DNA of 64,000 nt from Paenibacillus sp. P25 (GCA_024704175.1 CP085629.1:6076001-6140000), one strand, 5' to 3'; shown: positions 37,183-46,406, counted from the stretch's first letter. The notes: generated by a model from the letters alone, not told the origin. Numbers and translations are program-made.

Positions 37183-37899
37183 TCACTCTTCGTATTGACT
37201 TTGATAAGACGGCATTCTTGCCGCCCTTCCCGCTCTTCGCCCGCCGCTGAAAAACCACCGCAGCGCACGCATGGCGCACCAGAGCGCGAATACCGTAAAA
37301 ATCACCGCCCACCCGATGGACGGGATCGGCGTCACCTTCGCCAGGTTCGTGGCGTCGCCGGCCTTGGCCGGATCCTGCATGGCGTACAGGATGAGGGAGA
37401 ACGGCCCGAATACCGACTCCTCCAGCGTCAGGAAGGCGATGAGCAAATAATAAATGTCGCTGATAAACCGCGGCATGAAGGCCAGCATCAAGGTGTTCAG
37501 AATGATGAAGCCGATCACCCACATGACGCCGAATTCATTTCTCACGAAGAAGATCAACGAAATGATCGCGATCACGGTCGCTACCTGCAGACCGAACCTT
37601 TGCCGGTCTTTGGCCCGTCGCCGAAATAAAAAAAGCGCAAACAAGGACGCGGTCATGTAGCCCGCCAGCGCGATCGGAATCAAGCTCCACGGCCGCGTCA
37701 CTTGTGAATAAGTCACGCCGCTGTGGTTGGAGAAAAGCTCGATGTACATTACCTTGCCCGACAAGAGCAAGGTAACGACCGCGTGGCCGAACTCATGAAC
37801 CATTGTATCCAGGTTGCGGAAGAAATCGTTATAGGGAATCAAATGCGTAAGAAAGGCCGATACCAGTAGAAATAGCACAGTCTTTATCAGGTTACCCAT
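37183..37899 (-). CDS. M50-like membrane metallopeptidase
   Basis: A 238-residue protein with several membrane helices and the zinc motif HEFGH at residues 35-39 in TMVHEFGHAVVTLLLSG, followed by a PWSLIPIALAGYM segment. It belongs to the M50B-like family of Paenibacillaceae and related bacilli; substrates are unknown. The HExxH helix near the N-terminus suggests an intramembrane protease. GGAGGG lies before the ATG at 37899. Confidence 0.82.
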   Translation of the reverse strand: MGNLIKTVLFLLVSAFLTHLIPYNDFFRNLDTMVHEFGHAVVTLLLSGKVMYIELFSNHSGVTYSQVTRPWSLIPIALAGYMTASLFALFLFRRRAKDRQRFGLQVATVIAIISLIFFVRNEFGVMWVIGFIILNTLMLAFMPRFISDIYYLLIAFLTLEESVFGPFSLILYAMQDPAKAGDATNLAKVTPIPSIGWAVIFTVFALWCAMRALRWFFSGGRRAGRAARMPSYQSQYEE

Positions 37900-37959
37900 T
37901 TGATGATCCCTCCGGGGTGGTGTCCGGCGGCTTTGGATCTTGCTCCATACACCGGCTCC

Positions 37960-38074
37960 GGGCAAAATACTTACCTCCGGCCGCTCTTGAAAACGGATTT
38001 TCTGAACATCTGACCTCGCGGTCAAAATCCGTTTTCAAATGCGGCACGTGAACTCTACGGTAAGTATTATGCCC
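37960..38074 (-). repeat. Structured element A (downstream of eno)
   Basis: Nested inverted repeats: outer arms 37960-37975 / 38059-38074 (15 of 16 pairs), inner arms 37989-38001 / 38024-38036 (13 of 13) and a small GACC-TCGC-GGTC hairpin at 38012-38023. In minus-strand reading the 3' internal loop is AAGAGCGGCCGGAGGTA and the segment after the small hairpin is AGATGTTCAG. Copies B (43051-43163) and C (58909-59026) have the same layout with different stem sequence. It lies 52 bp after the eno stop. Confidence 0.75.
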
Positions 38075-38125
38075 TGCGCCTCCGTGCTGACAAGTTCCAA
38101 TGCTGACGGACTTAGTTATACTATA

Positions 38126-39418
38126 TTATTTAAAGTTTCTCAGGTTGTAGAACGCTTTTTTGCCGGCGTATTGAGCAACCGTGCTGAGCTGGTCCTCGAT
38201 GCGGAGCAGTTGGTTGTACTTCGCTACGCGGTCCGTACGGGACGGCGCGCCGGTTTTGATTTGGCCTGCGTTGGTTGCTACTGCGATGTCGGCAATCGTG
38301 CTGTCTTCGCTCTCGCCGGAACGGTGGGAGATGACCGCCGTGTAGCCTGCGCGTTTTGCCATTTCAATCGCGTCGAACGTTTCGGTCAGCGTACCGATTT
38401 GGTTCACTTTAACCAGGATGGAGTTGCCGATGTTCTGCTCGATGCCTTGGGACAGACGGTTCGTGTTCGTTACGAAGAGGTCGTCACCTACGAGCTGAAC
38501 TTTGTCGCCGAGCTTCTCGGTGAGCAGCTTCCAGCCTTCCCAGTCGTCTTCGGAGCGACCGTCTTCGATCGTGATGATCGGATACTTGTCTACCCAGGAA
38601 GCCAGGAAGTCAACGAACTCTGCGGAAGTGAAGGATTTGCCTTCGCCTTCGAGGTGGTATTTGCCGTCTTTAAAGAATTCCGTGGAAGCTACGTCCATAC
38701 CGAGGAACACGTCTACGCCCGGCTTGTAGCCTGCACGCTCGATCGCCGTGATGATCGTTTGGATCGCTTCTTCGTTGGAGCCCAGGTTCGGTGCAAAACC
38801 GCCTTCGTCACCAACTGCGGTGTTGAGGCCTTTTTCTTTCAATACGGATTTCAGGCTGTGGAAGATTTCTGCGCCTGTACGGAGCGCTTCTTTGAAGGAA
38901 GGAGCGCCTACAGGCAGAACCATGAACTCCTGCACGTCCACGTTGTTGTCCGCATGCGCGCCGCCGTTGATGATGTTCATCATCGGAACCGGCAGAGCTT
39001 TAGCGTTGAATCCGCCGAGGTATACGTACAGCGGGATGTCGAGAGCTTCTGCAGCGGCACGGGCGACAGCCATGGAAACCGCCAGAATGGCGTTTGCGCC
39101 CAGCTTCGCTTTGTTCGGAGTGCCGTCGAGCTCGATCATGCGGTTGTCGATGCCCACTTGGTCCAGCGCGTTCATGCCGATGATTTCCGGAGCGATTACG
39201 TCGTTCACATTCTCAACGGCTTTCAGTACGCCTTTGCCCAGGTAACGGGATTTGTCGCCGTCGCGAAGCTCTACCGCTTCATAAGCACCGGTCGATGCGC
39301 CGGACGGAACGATCGCGCGTCCGCGTGCGCCGGATTCCAGGAATACTTCAACTTCTACCGTAGGGTTGCCGCGGGAGTCGAGCACTTCACGAGCATAAAC
39401 ATTAGAAATAATTGTCAT
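38126..39418 (-). CDS. eno: Enolase
   Basis: A 430-residue, intact enolase converting 2-phosphoglycerate to phosphoenolpyruvate. Motifs: SRGNPTVEVEVFLESG, GASTGAYEAVELRD, the Mg2+ ligands in FLGMDVA, ITIEDG and VGDDLFVTN, and catalytic Lys in ILVKVNQIGTL. ATG 39418 after AGGAGTG. Last gene of the gapA-pgk-tpiA-gpmI-eno group; structured element A lies after it. Confidence 0.98.
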   Translation of the reverse strand: MTIISNVYAREVLDSRGNPTVEVEVFLESGARGRAIVPSGASTGAYEAVELRDGDKSRYLGKGVLKAVENVNDVIAPEIIGMNALDQVGIDNRMIELDGTPNKAKLGANAILAVSMAVARAAAEALDIPLYVYLGGFNAKALPVPMMNIINGGAHADNNVDVQEFMVLPVGAPSFKEALRTGAEIFHSLKSVLKEKGLNTAVGDEGGFAPNLGSNEEAIQTIITAIERAGYKPGVDVFLGMDVASTEFFKDGKYHLEGEGKSFTSAEFVDFLASWVDKYPIITIEDGRSEDDWEGWKLLTEKLGDKVQLVGDDLFVTNTNRLSQGIEQNIGNSILVKVNQIGTLTETFDAIEMAKRAGYTAVISHRSGESEDSTIADIAVATNAGQIKTGAPSRTDRVAKYNQLLRIEDQLSTVAQYAGKKAFYNLRNFK

Positions 39419-39462
39419 GTCGAATAACACTCCTTATCATTTTTACTCAAAATAGGCTTGCT

Positions 39463-41007
39463 TCAAACACGGCTTGCGATAATCGATTTGCCCGTCATTT
39501 CTTCGGGCTGGTTCACGCTCAGAAGCTCCAGCATCGTCGGGGCGATATCTGCCAGAATGCCATCGTTTCTTAGTGTAACATGTTTGTCCGTGAGAATAAA
39601 TGGCACCGGATTCGTCGTATGCGCCGTATTGCGGTCGCCGTCCGGGTTCGTTACGACATCGGCGTTTCCGTGGTCCGCCGTGATCAGGGCTACGCCGCCT
39701 TTGGCCAGGATGGCTTCAACGACTTGACCGAGGCATGCGTCCGTCGCTTCAATCGCCTTAATGGTCGGCTCGAGGAGACCCGAATGGCCTACCATATCCG
39801 GATTCGCAAAGTTCAGGATAATGACATCCTGGCGCTCCGCTTCGATTTCGGCTACAGCGGTCGCCGCCACCTCGTATGCGCTCATCTCCGGCTTCAGGTC
39901 ATAGGTTGCTACCTTCGGCGAGTTGATCAGAATGCGCGTCTCGCCTTCCAGCTCGACATCGCGCCCGCCGCTGAAGAAGAACGTGACGTGCGGGTATTTC
40001 TCCGTCTCGGCGATGCGAAGCTGCTTCAGTTTATTTTGCACGAGAACCTCACCGAGGGTGTTGTCCAGGTTCTTCGGCTTGTAAGCTACATACCCGTCCA
40101 CCGATTCGCTGAACAGCGTCAGGCAGACATAGTACAAGCCCTGTGGGCATTTCTCGCCGCGGTCGAAGCCGCGGAAGTCGCTGTTGGTGAATACTTGCGA
40201 AAGCTGAATGGCGCGGTCCGGACGGAAGTTGAAGAAGATCACCGCATCTCCCGACTCCACAAGCCCTACCGGCTGTCCGTCTTCCTTCACGATAACCGTC
40301 GGCATGACGAATTCGTCATAGACGGACTTCTCGTAAGACTCTTGAATCGCCTTCATCGGGTCCGTGTAATGCGGCCCTTCGCCGTATACCATCGCGCGGT
40401 AGGATTTCTCCGTCCGCTCCCAGCGCTTGTCGCGGTCCATCGCGTAGTAACGCCCTTGTACCGTAGCGATTTTGCCTACGCCAAGCTCCTGGATCTTCGC
40501 AATCAGCTGTCCCATGTACTTCACGGCGCTGTCCGGAGCCACGTCGCGGCCGTCCAGGAAAGCGTGGATGTACACATCGGCAAAGTTTTCTTTCTTGCAA
40601 GTTTCCAGAAGCGCGAACAAATGATCGATGTGGCTGTGCACGCCGCCGTCCGACAAGAGTCCGTACAGATGAAGCTTCTTATTGTTCGTGCGGGCATGAT
40701 GGATCGCGCCGAGAATCGTTTCGTTCTCGAAGAACTCGCCTTCGCGGATCGACTTCGAAATCCGGGTCAGGTCCTGGTACACAATCCGGCCAGCGCCGAT
40801 ATTGAGATGACCCACCTCGGAGTTGCCCATCTGTCCTTCCGGAAGTCCTACCGCTTCACCGGACGCCGTCAGCGTAGTATGCGGATAGGTGCTCCAATAC
40901 CGATCATAGTTCGGTTTGTTAGCCTGAGCTACGGCATTGCCCTGCACGTCGCCGCGCAGCCCGAAGCCGTCCAAAATAATGAGCGCTACCGGTTTCGGTC
41001 TGGCCAT
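39463..41007 (-). CDS. gpmI: 2,3-bisphosphoglycerate-independent phosphoglycerate mutase
   Basis: 514 residues, intact. Metal site with catalytic Ser in QMGNSEVGHLNIGAG, ILDGFGLRG at the N-terminus, FNFRPDRAIQLS and ITADHGNAD near the C-terminus. Mn2+-dependent, cofactor-independent, as usual for Bacillales. ATG 41007 lies 1 nt after the tpiA stop. Confidence 0.97.
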   Translation of the reverse strand: MARPKPVALIILDGFGLRGDVQGNAVAQANKPNYDRYWSTYPHTTLTASGEAVGLPEGQMGNSEVGHLNIGAGRIVYQDLTRISKSIREGEFFENETILGAIHHARTNNKKLHLYGLLSDGGVHSHIDHLFALLETCKKENFADVYIHAFLDGRDVAPDSAVKYMGQLIAKIQELGVGKIATVQGRYYAMDRDKRWERTEKSYRAMVYGEGPHYTDPMKAIQESYEKSVYDEFVMPTVIVKEDGQPVGLVESGDAVIFFNFRPDRAIQLSQVFTNSDFRGFDRGEKCPQGLYYVCLTLFSESVDGYVAYKPKNLDNTLGEVLVQNKLKQLRIAETEKYPHVTFFFSGGRDVELEGETRILINSPKVATYDLKPEMSAYEVAATAVAEIEAERQDVIILNFANPDMVGHSGLLEPTIKAIEATDACLGQVVEAILAKGGVALITADHGNADVVTNPDGDRNTAHTTNPVPFILTDKHVTLRNDGILADIAPTMLELLSVNQPEEMTGKSIIASRV

Positions 41008-41008
41008 C

Positions 41009-41761
41009 TTACTTCGCCCCCTCAACGAGCGCGATGTAGGATGCGGGCTCGAGGCTGGCCCCGCCCACCAAAGCTCCGTCGATTTCCGACTGCTGCATGT
41101 ATTCGCTGATGTTGTTCGGCTTCACACTGCCGCCGTACTGGATGCGAACCGCATTCGCCACATCGGCGCTGTACAAGCCTGCGATTTGCTGACGGATATA
41201 GCCGATGACTTCGTTCGCATCCTCCGCCGTGGAGGATTTGCCCGTTCCGATCGCCCAGATCGGCTCATACGCTACGATTACCTGCTTCGCCTGCTCAGCC
41301 GACAGCCCGGCGAAAGCCGCTTCGGTTTGCACCTTGCAAACCTCTTTGGTCTGGCCCGCTTCGCGCTCTTCCAGCTTCTCGCCTACGCATACGATCGGGA
41401 TCAGGCTGTGCTTGAACGCCGCATGAACCTTTTTATTCACGATTTCGTCCGTCTCGGCAAAATAAGCCCGGCGCTCGGAGTGTCCGATAATAACGTATTC
41501 CACGCCTAGATCCTTCAGCATCACGCCGCTGATTTCGCCTGTGAAAGCGCCGCTGTCCTCGAAGTGGAGGTTTTGAGCGCCGATTTTCAGGTTCGTGCCT
41601 TTCACCGCTTCTACAAGCGCCGGAAGGTTCGTGAACGGAGCGCAAATCACGCTCTCCACACCGTCCACTTCCGCTTTGCCTTTCACTTCGTTTACGAAGG
41701 ACACCGCTTCTTGAACGGTTTTAAACATTTTCCAGTTGCCTGCAATAACCGGTTTCCGCAT
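41009..41761 (-). CDS. tpiA: Triosephosphate isomerase
   Basis: 250 residues, intact. N-terminal AGNWKMFKT with catalytic Lys, His in YVIIGHSERRAYF, catalytic Glu in VAYEPIWAIGTGKSS, and the phosphate loop YGGSVKPNN. Located in the usual place between pgk and gpmI. Confidence 0.98.
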   Translation of the reverse strand: MRKPVIAGNWKMFKTVQEAVSFVNEVKGKAEVDGVESVICAPFTNLPALVEAVKGTNLKIGAQNLHFEDSGAFTGEISGVMLKDLGVEYVIIGHSERRAYFAETDEIVNKKVHAAFKHSLIPIVCVGEKLEEREAGQTKEVCKVQTEAAFAGLSAEQAKQVIVAYEPIWAIGTGKSSTAEDANEVIGYIRQQIAGLYSADVANAVRIQYGGSVKPNNISEYMQQSEIDGALVGGASLEPASYIALVEGAK

Positions 41762-41776
41762 GGACTCACATCCTCC

Positions 41777-42960
41777 TTATTTATCGTTCAGGGCAACTAC
41801 GCCAGGGAGCGCTTTGCCTTCCATGAATTCGAGAGATGCGCCGCCGCCGGTGGAGATATGATCCATTTTATCGGCCAAATGGAATTTCTCAACCGCGACC
41901 GCCGAGTCGCCGCCGCCGATGACGGTATAGCCGGACGTTTCCGCGCAAGCCTTCGCTACCGCTTCGGTTCCGTTCTTGAACGGCTCGAGCTCGAATACGC
42001 CCATCGGTCCGTTCCACACGACCAGCTTGGAGTTCTTAATCGTATCCGCATAAATTTTACGGGTTTCCGGACCGATATCGAAGCCTTCCCAATCCGCAGG
42101 GATTTGATCGACCGGAACGATCTTCGTGTTCGCGTTCGCGCTGAAATCGTCGCCTACAACCACGTCGACCGGAAGCAGGAAGTTAACGCCTTTTTCCTTC
42201 GCCTTGCGCTCGAACTCCTGAACCAGCTCCAGACGGTCGTTGTCGACCAAGGATTTGCCGATCTCGTAGCCTTTGGCTTTGAAGAAGGTGTAGGACAAGC
42301 CGCCGCCGATGATGATGTTGTCCGCGATTTCGATCAGCTTCTCGATGACCGCGATTTTATCTTTTACTTTGGCGCCGCCTACGATCGCCGTAAACGGACG
42401 GTCCGGGTTATGCAGCGCTTTGCCCAGCACTTCCAGCTCTTTCTCCATCAGAAGGCCGGAAACCGCCGGCAGGTAATGCGCGATGCCTTCCGTCGAAGCG
42501 TGTGCGCGGTGAGCCGCGCCGAACGCGTCGTTCACGTACAGGTCGGCCAGCTCGGCAAAAGCTTTCGCCAGCTCCGGATCGTTCTTCTCTTCGCCGGCGT
42601 AGAAGCGTACGTTTTCAAGCAGAAGCACGTCGCCGTCTTTCATAGCGGCTACTTGAGCCTTGACCGCCTCGCCCTACCGCTTCGTTCGCCTTAGCCACCG
42701 GCTTGCCGAGCAGCTCGGACAGACGCTCCGCCGCTGGCGTCAAACGCAGCTCTTCCACCACTTCGCCCTTCGGACGGCCCAGGTGGCTTGCGAGAATTAC
42801 TTTTGCTCCGCGCTCGATTAAGTATTTGATCGTCGGCGGCTGTTTCGCGGATCCGCGTATCGTCGGTGATTTTCCCGTTCTCCAGCGGCACGTTGAAATC
42901 CACGCGCACGAATACTCTCTTGCCGCCTACTTCCACATCACGAACACTTTTCTTATTCAT
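41777..42960 (-). CDS. pgk: Phosphoglycerate kinase, frameshifted twice
   Basis: About 394 residues, normal length. N-terminal KRVFVRVDFNVPLENGKITDDTRI, ASHLGRPKGEV, ENVRFYAGEEKND, NDAFGAAHRAHAS, VGGAKVKDKI and C-terminal GGGDSAVAVEKFHLADKMDHISTGGGASLEFMEG. Breaks: one extra base in GAAACAG near 42845 and one extra G in GGG near 42675. ATG 42960 has AGGAGG upstream. The gene is needed for glycolysis, so the breaks are almost certainly errors. It is separated from gapA by a giant inverted repeat. Confidence 0.97.
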
Positions 42961-42995
42961 CTGCGTCGCCTCCTGCATTTTTTACTACCACACGC

Positions 42996-43222
42996 AAAAA
43001 ATTGTGGTTCTGGCCCTTGTAAGGCCGGAGGCCTTCCGCGCGAGTAGCATATGGAGTGTATCGGAAAGCGTCAGCGCGGCTCCTTTAAATTCGGATTCCA
43101 TCCCCTGCAAAGGGACATTGTTCAAGGAATCCGAATTTAGCAGAGCCTGGAGATACACTCCATTGTGCGGTACGATAGCGGAAGGCATTTAGGCCTTTAC
43201 AGGTTCATAACCACAATTTTTT
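42996..43222 (+). repeat. Structured element B / giant inverted repeat between gapA and pgk
   Basis: Nested repeats fill almost the whole spacer: outermost arms 42996-43009 / 43209-43222 (AAAAATTGTGGTT type, with T runs on both strands), then 43051-43062 / 43152-43163 (12 of 12), 43087-43099 / 43126-43138 (13 of 13) and a small CCC/GGG hairpin in the loop. In plus-strand reading the 3' loop is AGCAGAGCCTGGAGATA and the segment after the small hairpin is ACATTGTTCAA, matching elements A and C in their minus-strand reading. It could end or slow transcription between gapA and pgk. Confidence 0.75.
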
Positions 43223-43226
43223 TATC

Positions 43227-44231
43227 TTACAGACCTTTTTTCGCGATATATGCGACCAGGTCTACTACGCGGTTGGAATAGCCCCACTCGTTGTCGTACC
43301 AGGAAACCACTTTCACCATGTTGTCGCCAACCACCATCGTGGACAGAGCGTCAATCGTGGAGGAAGCCGGGTCACCGTTGAAGTCGCTGGATACGAGCGG
43401 CTCTTCCGTGTAGTTCAAGATGCCTTTCAGCGGGCCTTCGGCAGCAGCTTTCAGAGCCGCGTTTACTTCGTCAACCGTAACGTTTACTTTCAGCTCGGCT
43501 ACGAGGTCCGTAACGGATACGTTCGGCGTAGGTACGCGGAAGGACATGCCGTTCAGCTTGCCTTTCAGCTCAGGCAGAACGAGGGAAACGGCTTTAGCGG
43601 CACCGGTCGTGGACGGAATGATGTTTTCCGCAGCGGCGCGGGCACGGCGCAGGTCTTTATGCGGCAGGTCGAGCACTTGCTGGTCGTTCGTGTAGGAGTG
43701 AACCGTCGTCATCATGCCTTTTACGATACCGAACTTGTCGTTCAGCACTTTCGCGAAAGGAGCCAAGCAGTTCGTCGTACAAGAAGCGTTGGAGATAATC
43801 GTATGTTGAGCCGGATCGTATTTGTCTTCGTTTACGCCAAGAACGATCGTGATGTCTTCGTCCGTAGCCGGAGCGGAGATGATAACCTTCTTCGCGCCGC
43901 CTTTCAGGTGAAGGGAAGCTTTTTCTTTCGCTGTGAAAATACCGGTGGATTCTACTACGATTTCAACGCCGTTAGCGGCCCAAGGCAGGTTCTCCGGGTT
44001 GCGCTCAGCGAAAACCTTGATGGTTTTGCCGTTAACGATCAGCGCGCCTTCCGTAGCTTCTACAGTAGCGTTCAGACGGCCATGAGTGGTGTCGTATTTG
44101 AGCAGGTGAGCCAGCGTTTTAACGTCCGTCAGGTCGTTGATCGCTACGATGTCCACATCCGGGTTGTTCAGTGCCGCACGAAATACGTTACGACCGATAC
44201 GTCCAAAACCGTTAATACCTACTTTTGCCAT
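43227..44231 (-). CDS. gapA: Glyceraldehyde-3-phosphate dehydrogenase
   Basis: 334 residues, intact. NAD-binding GINGFGRIGRNVFRAAL, catalytic Cys in SNASCTTNCLAPF, His in TVHSYTNDQQVLD, and WYDNEWGYSNRVVDL. Position directly downstream of cggR marks it as the glycolytic form. Confidence 0.98.
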   Translation of the reverse strand: MAKVGINGFGRIGRNVFRAALNNPDVDIVAINDLTDVKTLAHLLKYDTTHGRLNATVEATEGALIVNGKTIKVFAERNPENLPWAANGVEIVVESTGIFTAKEKASLHLKGGAKKVIISAPATDEDITIVLGVNEDKYDPAQHTIISNASCTTNCLAPFAKVLNDKFGIVKGMMTTVHSYTNDQQVLDLPHKDLRRARAAAENIIPSTTGAAKAVSLVLPELKGKLNGMSFRVPTPNVSVTDLVAELKVNVTVDEVNAALKAAAEGPLKGILNYTEEPLVSSDFNGDPASSTIDALSTMVVGDNMVKVVSWYDNEWGYSNRVVDLVAYIAKKGL

Positions 44232-44285
44232 GTGAGTAGCCTCCTAAAAAATAAATTAATTTATCTCAAGACAGGCATAAGCCCG

Positions 44286-45317
44286 TCAAGATGGCAAACC
44301 TTCCACTATCACCTTCGCCGCGGCTTCGTCGGTAATCAGCACATCCTCATGCCCGTGCCGAAGCACAGCCGCAATGGCTTCCCCTTTACTTTTCCCGCCG
44401 CCGACGCCGATAACCGCATCCATGCCCTGGATGTCTTCGATCCGGAGCCCGATGGTCGGCATCTTATGAAGGATGTTCCCTTCCCGGTCAAAATAGTACC
44501 CGAACGCCTCCGCCAAAGCGCCGTCATTTCGCAGAATCTCCGTCGTCTCGGGGTCCACCTTGCGCCGTCTGGCCATTACCATAGCCTCCCCTATGCCGTG
44601 TATGACCATCCGCGCCCGGCGGATGAAATCAATGATCTCGGCAATGCTCGGGTCCTGCATCAGCGACTGATAAGCTTCCTCTCCCAAGTGGTCGGGCACG
44701 TGCAGCAGTCGGTAGCGTCCGCCGGTCTTCTTCGCCATCGTGGAAGCGATCGTGTTCGCCTGAAGCTCGACGCTCTCTCCAAGTCCTCCGCGCGCCGGTA
44801 CGAACCAGCGACCCTTCATCGAAGTCGAGGCGGTCAGATGATAAGCTACTTCCGCCATGGTGGATCCGCCGGTTACCGCAACCACCTCATCGTCCCTGAC
44901 ATACTTCCGGAGCATCGAAGCGCCTGCGCGGCCCAGCTCCTTCTTCGTGTGCGGCGAGGTATCGGAATCCCCGGGAACGATCACCACATGCTTCAGCCCG
45001 TAATGGGACCGGATCCGCTCCTCCAGCTCGGTAAGCCCGAACAAATCCTTCACCATAGGCTCAAGCTGCTCCAGCAGCCGCCGGCCGGCCGGACTGATCC
45101 GCATGCCGGACACTTCGACATCGACAAGCCCCTGCTCCTTCAGGAAATCCACCTCGGCCCGAAGGATCCGCTCCGTCGTATTTAAGGAAACGGCCAATGT
45201 TCGGCGGCCTACGATACCGGAAACCAGGATGTGGTGAAGAATCGTATAGCGCTTCTTCATCGTTTCCAATAAATCCGGTACCAGCCGCTTTTGAATTTCG
45301 AGGATTTCTTCTCTCAT
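44286..45317 (-). CDS. cggR: Central glycolytic genes regulator CggR
   Basis: About 343 residues of the SorC/CggR family: N-terminal winged helix (GRRTLAVSLNTTERILRAEVDFLKEQG) and a sugar-phosphate-binding C-terminal domain (VAVTGGSTMAEVAYHL, GVGGGKSKGEAI). In Bacillus it represses the gapA operon and is released by fructose-1,6-bisphosphate. Two ATG codons are adjacent (45320 and 45317); the second has better spacing to GGGAGA. Its operator lies directly upstream at 45342-45377, within the transcribed leader, and a sigma-A promoter at 45421-45449. Confidence 0.94.
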   Translation of the reverse strand: MREEILEIQKRLVPDLLETMKKRYTILHHILVSGIVGRRTLAVSLNTTERILRAEVDFLKEQGLVDVEVSGMRISPAGRRLLEQLEPMVKDLFGLTELEERIRSHYGLKHVVIVPGDSDTSPHTKKELGRAGASMLRKYVRDDEVVAVTGGSTMAEVAYHLTASTSMKGRWFVPARGGLGESVELQANTIASTMAKKTGGRYRLLHVPDHLGEEAYQSLMQDPSIAEIIDFIRRARMVIHGIGEAMVMARRRKVDPETTEILRNDGALAEAFGYYFDREGNILHKMPTIGLRIEDIQGMDAVIGVGGGKSKGEAIAAVLRHGHEDVLITDEAAAKVIVEGLPS

Positions 45318-45341
45318 CATCAATTCTCCCGCAATACCTTG

Positions 45342-45377
45342 GACGTATTCCGTCCCGGTAATGCATTTTAGGTCCCA
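45342..45377 (-). promoter_or_regulatory. CggR operator
   Basis: In minus-strand reading: TGGGAC-N6-TGCA-N4-CGGGAC-N6-CGTC. The spacing equals that of the known CggR operator (CGGGAC-N6-TGTC repeated with 4 bp between), with changes in the TGTC parts. It lies about 35-70 nt downstream of the expected transcription start, the position from which CggR blocks elongation. Confidence 0.72.
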
Positions 45378-45420
45378 CATCATCCAAAAAAAGTACTAAG
45401 CTTCTCACTTAGACAATCAC

Positions 45421-45449
45421 ATTATAACCCAACCCGAACCAATCTTCAA
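45421..45449 (-). promoter_or_regulatory. Sigma-A promoter of cggR-gapA
   Basis: Minus-strand TTGAAG, 17-nt spacer, TATAAT. It faces cggR and gives a leader of about 100 nt that contains the CggR operator. Confidence 0.8.
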
Positions 45450-45554
45450 GGGAGCAACGAACCATTTACATTTTATTTTCATAACGGGCTCGGGCCGCTC
45501 CGAAGCAGTCATTTCAAGCCGTTTACAACATCCAAAAAAGGGGTGCAAAAAGAG

Positions 45555-45583
45555 TTGCATTTTTGTCCGACATCCCTTATAAT
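45555..45583 (+). promoter_or_regulatory. Promoter of tRNA-Arg
   Basis: TTGCAT at 45555, 17-nt spacer, TATAAT at 45578, about 28 nt before the tRNA 5' end. Confidence 0.8.
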
Positions 45584-45611
45584 TACTTTTGCTGTCCCAA
45601 TTAAATAATGT

Positions 45612-45686
45612 GCGCCCGTGGTCCAATGGATATGACGTAGGCCTCCGGAGCCTGAGATTAAGGTTCGATTCCTTACGGGCGCGCCA
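45612..45686 (+). tRNA. tRNA-Arg (anticodon CCG)
   Basis: A 75-nt tRNA with acceptor GCGCCCG/CGGGCGC, D loop with GGATATGAC, anticodon loop CTCCGGA (CCG), T arm GGTTCGATTCC and encoded CCA. It reads CGG codons. It lies between cggR and clpP, a position shared by many Paenibacillaceae. Confidence 0.95.
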
Positions 45687-45740
45687 CTTCAACAACAACA
45701 ATCAGTTCGGTTAACGAAACTGATTTTTTTATTTTGTTCG

Positions 45741-45757
45741 TTTGACCTTTCTTGACC
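45741..45757 (+). promoter_or_regulatory. CtsR box of clpP
   Basis: TTTGACC-TTT-CTTGACC, two heptads 3 nt apart, the CtsR operator pattern with one mismatch. It overlaps the -35 box, so CtsR would block clpP transcription until heat or protein stress. Confidence 0.82.
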
Positions 45758-45780
45758 TTTGATTGTTTTTCGGCTATGAT
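45752..45780 (+). promoter_or_regulatory. Sigma-A promoter of clpP
   Basis: TTGACC at 45752, 17-nt spacer, TATGAT at 45775, 33 nt before the clpP start. Confidence 0.78.
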
Positions 45781-45813
45781 GGTTATAGTTAAAAATAAAG
45801 GAGGCTGCAGCTA

Positions 45814-46395
45814 ATGAGTTTTATACCAATGGTAGTTGAACCGGACGCAAGAGGGGAACGCGCCTACGATATTTACTCGCGTCTGCTGAAGGACCGCATT
45901 ATTTTTCTCGGTAGCGGAATCAACGATGTTGTAGCCAACTCGATCATCGCGCAAATGCTGTTCCTGGCTGCAACGGATCCGGATAAAGACATCAGCTTGT
46001 ACATTAACAGCCCCGGCGGCTCCATTACCGCGGGTATGGCGATTTACGACACGATGCAGTTCATCAAACCGGACGTATCTACGATCTGCGTAGGCATGGC
46101 CGCGTCGATGGGGGCCTTCCTGCTCGCAGCGGGAGCGAAAGGCAAACGTTTCGCCCTGCCGAACAGTGAAGTCATGATTCACCAGCCGCTCGGCGGCGCA
46201 GAAGGTCAAGCCAGCGACATCGAGATCCGCGCGAAGCGCATTCTCAAGCTGCGCGATAAGCTGAACACGATCCTGGCAGAACGTACAGGCCAATCGTTCG
46301 AGCGAATCGAGAAAGACACCGACCGCGACAACTTTATGTCCGCGGAAGAAGCACGCGAATACGGCTTGATCGACAAAGTCATCGAACGTGTATAA
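45814..46395 (+). CDS. clpP: ATP-dependent Clp protease proteolytic subunit ClpP
   Basis: 193 residues, intact. Catalytic triad Ser98 (GMAASMGAF), His123 (VMIHQPLGG) and Asp172. YINSPGGSITAGMAIYDTM is the substrate-binding strand. It forms the 14-subunit protease used by ClpC/ClpX, including degradation of ssrA-tagged proteins. AAAGGAGG precedes the ATG. Under a CtsR box. Confidence 0.98.
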   Translation: MSFIPMVVEPDARGERAYDIYSRLLKDRIIFLGSGINDVVANSIIAQMLFLAATDPDKDISLYINSPGGSITAGMAIYDTMQFIKPDVSTICVGMAASMGAFLLAAGAKGKRFALPNSEVMIHQPLGGAEGQASDIEIRAKRILKLRDKLNTILAERTGQSFERIEKDTDRDNFMSAEEAREYGLIDKVIERV

Positions 46396-46406
46396 CGCGT
46401 AAATAA

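Noticed and set aside
38039..39427. Long open frame on the strand opposite eno
   Set aside because: A mirror frame of a GC-rich, highly conserved gene; no ribosome site or family. The same holds for 660-1850, 39580-41109 and 43659-45185 on the plus strand.
41777..42960. pgk and other backbone genes as pseudogenes
   Set aside because: Too many essential genes are affected, each by one base in a homopolymer; read errors explain this better.
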